In this document: positions 4,778-7,811 of the stretch, piece by piece | Numbering within the stretch: position 1 is the first letter of the stretch | Layout: every line of letters begins with the position of its first letter | Assembly (NCBI GenBank): GCA_022866585.1 | Contig: JALHUP010000027.1 | Location: 1-7,811, forward strand | Reading direction: 5' to 3' | From: Candidatus Zixiibacteriota bacterium | GTDB taxonomy: Bacteria > Zixibacteria > MSB-5A5 > SM1-73 | DNA: 7,811 nucleotides | Program-made: the position numbers and the translations under genes | Notes under the pieces: generated by a model | The model's database searches: none | What the model saw: the letters and a program-made list of their open reading frames with translations, nothing else | What the model was told of the DNA's origin: nothing

Positions 4778-6532
4778 ATGAAAACCATAAATAAAATCAA
4801 TCTACTGTTTCTGTCTCTGATTTCAGTGGTTTTGATCAGCGGTCCTCAAAAGTTGGGCGCCATGCCGCCGCATCCGGATTTAGAAACAAAGATTAAGTTG
4901 GGCAAGGTAAGCTTACCGGATTATGTTCTTAGCCCGAAATATCCGGAAGAAAAAGGAATCGATCAACCCGTCTTCCATCCCATAAGCCAAGTCTATCCAA
5001 CCGGCACCGGTCCGGTGGGATCATTTAAAGCCTTGGTTCTATTAGTCAATTTCTCGGACAATCCATCCTCAGTCAATCCATCATTTTTCGACACTTTGGT
5101 CTTTGCAAACCAACAGGGATGTGTGCGCCACTACTATCAAGAGGTTTCGTACGGGGCGTTGGATATTGTCACAATCGATCTACCTTCTACCACCGGATGG
5201 GGCACTGCTCCAGAGACATATGCATATTACGTTGATGGGCTGTATGGACTGGGGGGAGATTATCCTCCCTACAATTATCCCCACAATTCACAGAGGTTAG
5301 TGGAGGATTTAGTTGATCTGGTGGATCCGATCGTGGACTTTTCGCAATACGATAATGATTCCGATGGAAAAGTGGATGCTTTGATTGTGGTGCACGCAGG
5401 ACTGGGTGCAGAATTCACCGGCAGTCCAGATGATATCTGGTCGCATAGTTGGGGAGTCACCTACTCTTGGTCCACCGCCAACCTAAAAGATGGAGTGAGG
5501 ATATGGAAATATACCATGCAGCCGGAGTATTGGCTCTCTCCATACGACATGACCTGTGGCGTATACTGCCACGAGTTGGGACACACCTTTGGATTGCCCG
5601 ATCTTTATGATACAGATTACAGTTCTGCGGGAATAGGTCTATGGAGTTTGATGGCTGCGGGGAGCTGGAATGGCCCTGGTTATATGGGAGGCTCGCCTGC
5701 ACATCCAGACGTCTGGTGTATGCAAAGATTAGGATACGTTGCTCCGACTATTGTTACTGCCGATACTACGGGAGTTAAAATCCCGGCGATCAAAAACTCA
5801 CCCACCAGCTATAAGCTATGGACCGACGGGGCACCGGGAAGCGAGTATTTTTTGGTCGAAAACAGACAAAAGATAGGTTACGATTCTTACCTTCCCGATT
5901 CCGGACTTTTGATCTGGCATGTTGACGAAAATATCGGAGACTATGGAGCGAACAAGTACGAATGGTATCCCGGACACACCGCTTCCGGGCATTACAAGGT
6001 AGCTTTAGAGCAAGCGGATAGCCTTTGGCAGTTGGAGAAAAATACCAATCTTGGTAATAACGGTGATCCCTATCCCGGAAGCTCCATTCGGAGGACCTTC
6101 AACTCCTCCTCCACTCCTAATAGTAAAAGTTATGCCGGAACCCAAACCTACGTGGGAGTGACCAACATCTCTGACCCCGGCGACACCATGACCTGTAACT
6201 TTTCTATCAGCTCACTGGATGTAGACGATCAATCCGATGAGGCTCCTTTACCCTATTCCTATTCTTTGGAGCAAAACTACCCTAATCCATTTAATCCGGA
6301 GACAAAAATTGAATACACCCTCAAGAAGGATGGATGGGTGAAGCTGGAGGTTTTTAACATCTTAGGGCAAAAGATTTTCACTTTAGTTGACCAGCATGAG
6401 CAAAAGGGAAATCACTTCACGACCTGGAATGGCACAGACCAGGAGGGAAGACCGCTTCCCAGTGGAATTTATTTCTATCAAATCAGCACTGATAATTTTC
6501 AAAAGGCGAACAAAATGATCTTGTTAAAATAA
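4778..6532 (+). CDS. Secreted M6-family (immune inhibitor A-like) zinc metalloprotease with C-terminal sorting domain
   Basis: A 584-residue exported zinc endopeptidase, complete. A signal peptide occupies residues 1-28 (MKTINKINLLFLSLISVVLI, then LGA as a likely cleavage site), followed by a propeptide-like region. The catalytic domain shows the metzincin-type motif HELGHTFGLPD at 265-275: His265 and His269 bind zinc, Glu266 is catalytic, and Asp275 is the candidate third ligand. Met292 in SLMAAGSW is the likely Met-turn. An acidic loop, DNDSDGKVD (192-200), just before VVHAG resembles the calcium-binding turn typical of this family. Residues from about 492 form a C-terminal domain with NYPNPFNP, FNILGQKI, GIYFYQI and terminal MILLK, the type IX-like sorting domain of FCB bacteria. 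The expected route is export across the inner membrane, sorting across the outer membrane, and proteolysis of extracellular protein. The start is supported by a strong Shine-Dalgarno sequence. No key residue is missing. The substrate is unknown. Confidence 0.95.
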   Translation: MKTINKINLLFLSLISVVLISGPQKLGAMPPHPDLETKIKLGKVSLPDYVLSPKYPEEKGIDQPVFHPISQVYPTGTGPVGSFKALVLLVNFSDNPSSVNPSFFDTLVFANQQGCVRHYYQEVSYGALDIVTIDLPSTTGWGTAPETYAYYVDGLYGLGGDYPPYNYPHNSQRLVEDLVDLVDPIVDFSQYDNDSDGKVDALIVVHAGLGAEFTGSPDDIWSHSWGVTYSWSTANLKDGVRIWKYTMQPEYWLSPYDMTCGVYCHELGHTFGLPDLYDTDYSSAGIGLWSLMAAGSWNGPGYMGGSPAHPDVWCMQRLGYVAPTIVTADTTGVKIPAIKNSPTSYKLWTDGAPGSEYFLVENRQKIGYDSYLPDSGLLIWHVDENIGDYGANKYEWYPGHTASGHYKVALEQADSLWQLEKNTNLGNNGDPYPGSSIRRTFNSSSTPNSKSYAGTQTYVGVTNISDPGDTMTCNFSISSLDVDDQSDEAPLPYSYSLEQNYPNPFNPETKIEYTLKKDGWVKLEVFNILGQKIFTLVDQHEQKGNHFTTWNGTDQEGRPLPSGIYFYQISTDNFQKANKMILLK

Positions 6533-6535
6533 AAT

Positions 6536-6654
6536 GGTTCGACCATTCGACGGTTCGACAGGCCCATCGTCCCTGAGCAAAGTCGAACCATAGTGAATGT
6601 AGCGTCCGACGTTTCTGTCGGACGAAAAAGCCCAAAGGGAGCAAAGTCGAAGCG
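6536..6654. repeat. Compound repeat cluster after the protease stop
   Basis: Starting three bases after the stop codon, GGTTCGAC occurs at 6536-6543 and 6552-6559, and its inverse GTCGAACC at 6582-6589, enclosing CCCTGAGCAAAGTCGAA (6571-6587). A separate hairpin follows at 6603-6624, and a second related unit, GGGAGCAAAGTCGAAGCG, at 6637-6654. This looks like several short repeat units laid end to end. 'CCCTGAGC(G/A)AAGTCGAA' units are common dispersed repeats in bacteria, from general knowledge. They may shape the 3' end of the protease mRNA, but there is no T-run. Confidence 0.65.
6603..6624. repeat. Perfect 8-bp hairpin
   Basis: CGTCCGAC-GTTTCT-GTCGGACG is a perfect palindrome with a six-base loop, followed by AAAAAG rather than T residues. 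On the minus strand it is not followed by a T-run either. It is probably a dispersed repeat and may also help end or stabilise the protease transcript. Confidence 0.6.
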
Positions 6655-6680
6655 TAAGTCTATCATAAAAGGAGAAACCA

Positions 6681-6878
6681 ATGGATAACTTCTTACATCT
6701 TACAGACGAAAGAAAAGAGCAAAATAAAAAAGCAAACCCTGTTAATACATATGTGGATAGGGAAAGAATCCAGAGGTTGAAAAGAAACTTTCTTCCCTTT
6801 TGGATGAGGTGGATGGAAGAGCAAAAAGGAAACCACGATGAACCTCCTCTTAAAAGGGACCCAGCCGAACAACTATAG
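6681..6878 (+). CDS. Small charged hypothetical protein
   Basis: A 65-residue protein (MDNFLHLTDERKEQNKKANP...) that I do not recognise. It is supported by a strong ribosome-binding site, AAAAGGAGA, six bases before the ATG. The composition is highly charged, with a central basic aromatic stretch, RLKRNFLPFWMRWMEEQ, that could form an amphipathic helix. There is no signal peptide or full membrane segment, so a cytoplasmic location is likely. It lies 148 bp after the protease, separated by repeats, so co-transcription is uncertain. The tail LKRDPAEQL is unremarkable. The ribosome-binding site and absence of repeat sequence favour a real gene, but the short length leaves doubt. Confidence 0.5.
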   Translation: MDNFLHLTDERKEQNKKANPVNTYVDRERIQRLKRNFLPFWMRWMEEQKGNHDEPPLKRDPAEQL

Positions 6879-6964
6879 AGACTATGGCAAACGAATTAAA
6901 TAGACTGACCTGGTCATCTCCCCTCATTCCCATCTCATCAAGGCATGGGAGAATTCACGAAGTT

Positions 6965-7049
6965 CCCTCTCCCCTTGCGGGAGATTGAACGAAGTGAAAT
7001 CCGTAGGAGGGTTAGAGCCTGCCCTGAGCGAAGCGAAGGGGTGAGGGGT
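6965..7049 (+). repeat. Palindromic repeat copy 3, interrupted by other repeat units
   Basis: The element begins CCCTCTCCCCTTGCGGGAG like the copies at 2849 and 4696. It is then broken by ATTGAACGAAGTGAAATCC, resumes as GTAGGAGGGTTAGAG, is broken again by CCTGCCCTGAGCGAAGCGAA, and ends GGGGTGAGGGGT. If the two interruptions are removed, the outline of the simple repeat reappears. This looks like short repeat units nested within another repeat. Confidence 0.6.
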
Positions 7050-7069
7050 TCGTATGAATGCCTACGCAT
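7050..7069 (+). repeat. 20-bp repeat motif, copy 3 of 3
   Basis: The sequence is TCGTATGAATGCCTACGCAT, directly joined to the end of the interrupted palindromic repeat. Two positions differ from copy 1. ATGC-CTAC-GCAT forms a 4-bp hairpin that is kept in all three copies, allowing one G-T pair in copy 2. Confidence 0.6.
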
Positions 7070-7467
7070 TTCCTACGTTTGTATTAGTTAATTGAAAACG
7101 GGGTGTCAATTTCGGGTTAAAAAAATTGGAAAAGTAGGAAGAAATGAAGAGAAATAAACACCTTCTCTTTTTATGCCGATTATAAATATTAGAGGGGTAA
7201 AAATTGGATCATTAGAAAAGATAGACTATTCAGTCTCAAGGAGAGTCGCCGGGTCTGGCTGTGAGGGATTTCGTTGAGAGGGGAGGTCAGACGAAAGTCG
7301 AAGCTTTCTTAAACTGGCAACCAAAATCAATCCATATGTTGTTCGCATCGGTTCAAGAAAAAACTTTCGTTTGATCAAAAAGAGAATGGTTTTGGGGATG
7401 CTTTGGATTTTTAATTTTTCCCCCGGGATTTTGAGCTGGACTTGGCGGCTCTCATTTTTTGCTCGTT

Positions 7468-7493
7468 GGTCAGGGGTGCCCTCACCCCTAACC
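7468..7493 (-). terminator. Hairpin after the minus-strand gene, possible terminator
   Basis: GGTCAGGGGTG and CACCCCTAACC pair over 11 positions (one G-T or A-C pair, depending on strand) around a four-base loop. It lies 24 bases beyond the stop codon of the minus-strand gene, where a terminator would be expected. Read on the minus strand, it is followed by AACGAGCAAAAAATG with no T-run, so it may be a GGGGTGAGGG-type repeat rather than an intrinsic terminator. Confidence 0.35.
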
Positions 7494-7517
7494 TTCCTAA
7501 TGCCCACCAATGCCGCC

Positions 7518-7811
7518 CTATTTAATCAGAACCATCTTTTTCACCTCAGTAAAATCACCGGCTTCAAGCTTGTAGAAATAAATTCCACTGGAGACTGGTT
7601 GTCCATTTTGGTCCTTGCCGTCCCAATATGTGGTATAAGCTCCTGCTACTTTTTCTTCATCTACTAATACCTTCACCAACTGCCCCAGAATATTATAGAT
7701 CTTGAGGGTCGTGGGGATGGGACGACGAACCATGAACTGTGAACCATGAACGGTGAAGGGTATTCTGGTGGTAGGGTTAAAGGGATTTGGGTAATTTTGA
7801 TAAAGAGCGAA
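7518..7811 (-). CDS. C-terminal end of a secreted protein with type IX-like sorting domain (5' partial)
   Basis: The frame is open from the right edge of the window to TAG at 7518-7520, giving the last 97 residues. It starts FALYQNYPNPFNPTTRI and continues with LKIYNILGQLVKVLVD, WDGKDQNGQPVSSGIYFYKL and terminal KKMVLIK. This is the same C-terminal sorting domain as at the end of the metalloprotease, which directs surface display or secretion through a type IX-like route in FCB bacteria. The rest of the protein, and so its function, lies outside. An ATG at 7733 is internal, not a start. Between the first strand and 'TLKIYNILG' the protein has about six more residues than the protease copy (TVHGSQFMVRRPIPT), encoded by a short direct repeat of GTTCATGGTTC. 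Confidence 0.9.
   Translation of the reverse strand, partial: FALYQNYPNPFNPTTRIPFTVHGSQFMVRRPIPTTLKIYNILGQLVKVLVDEEKVAGAYTTYWDGKDQNGQPVSSGIYFYKLEAGDFTEVKKMVLIK

Larger units (their letters stand above)
6879..7517. other. Repeat-containing intergenic region
   Basis: About 640 bases without a convincing gene. It holds an interrupted palindromic repeat (6965-7049), the third copy of the 20-bp motif (7050-7069), an AT-rich stretch with a 13-codon open frame at 7144-7185 (weak), a CAGACGAAAGTCGAAGC unit near 7287, and a hairpin (7468-7493) just beyond the stop of the minus-strand gene. Longer open frames on both strands at 7226-7667 lack ribosome-binding sites and credible protein composition. 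Confidence 0.6.

Noticed and set aside
4605..4801. Target-site duplication of a transposon
   Set aside because: At 55 bp or more it is far longer than usual target duplications. The copies have diverged and the DNA between them has no transposase, so a duplication or remnant explanation is preferred.
5103..5702. Alternative frames inside the metalloprotease gene
   Set aside because: The protease frame holds the full catalytic motif and domain order; the other frames show no protein-like features.
6884..6988. 34-codon plus-strand frame starting MANELNRLTW, five bases after the small hypothetical gene
   Set aside because: It has no Shine-Dalgarno sequence, and its end lies in the palindromic repeat. 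It could be a broken gene start, but the evidence is too thin.
7144..7185. 13-codon frame MKRNKHLLFLCRL preceded by AGGAAG
   Set aside because: It resembles the beginning of a signal peptide with a fair ribosome-binding site, but it stops at once and no continuing frame is seen. Too short to call.
7226..7667. Overlapping frames of 94 (minus) and 98 (plus) codons
   Set aside because: The minus frame needs a TTG start in a repeat and has low-complexity composition. The plus frame runs through the 3' end of the real minus-strand sorting-domain gene.

Overview
The window looks like chromosomal DNA from an uncultured bacterium of the FCB superphylum, for example a Zixibacteria-, KSB1- or Latescibacteria-like lineage. 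The evidence is two proteins ending in the 'QNYPNPFNP ... GIYFY ... MILLK/MVLIK' type of C-terminal sorting domain, a PorV/FadL-like outer-membrane barrel, and moderately AT-rich coding DNA scattered with short palindromic repeats. The phylum is an inference; no rRNA or other marker gene is present.

Layout. 1-508 is non-coding, with one strong hairpin and a good sigma-54-type promoter match. 509-2521 (+) encodes a large predicted surface lipoprotein of unknown function that contains an 8-G homopolymer. 2522-2787 holds an inverted-repeat element and two copies of a 20-bp motif. 2788-4146 (+) encodes a predicted outer-membrane beta-barrel whose N-terminal coding region carries an in-frame palindromic repeat. 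4147-4777 has no convincing intact gene and is packed with hairpins, plus a decayed second copy of the next gene's translation start. 4778-6532 (+) encodes an M6-family (immune inhibitor A-like) zinc metalloprotease with a signal peptide and a C-terminal sorting domain. 6533-6680 is a repeat cluster. 6681-6878 (+) is a small charged hypothetical protein with a strong ribosome-binding site. 6879-7517 is repeat-rich and non-coding. 7518-7811 (-) is the 3' end of another secreted protein with the same type of sorting domain, entering from the right edge.

Working together. The genes concern the cell surface and secretion. The lipoprotein and the barrel lie in the same direction and may form an envelope module; this is inferred from position only. 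The metalloprotease and the partial protein are probable exported cargo marked by type IX-like C-terminal domains, but no secretion machinery can be identified with confidence. The strongest unusual signals are: (i) the G8 tract in the lipoprotein gene, where a one-base change in either direction stops translation; (ii) a repeat of at least 55 bp that duplicates the protease's Shine-Dalgarno and start region; and (iii) families of palindromic repeats, one copy of which is translated as part of a protein. No RNA gene, CRISPR array or insertion-sequence transposase was seen.
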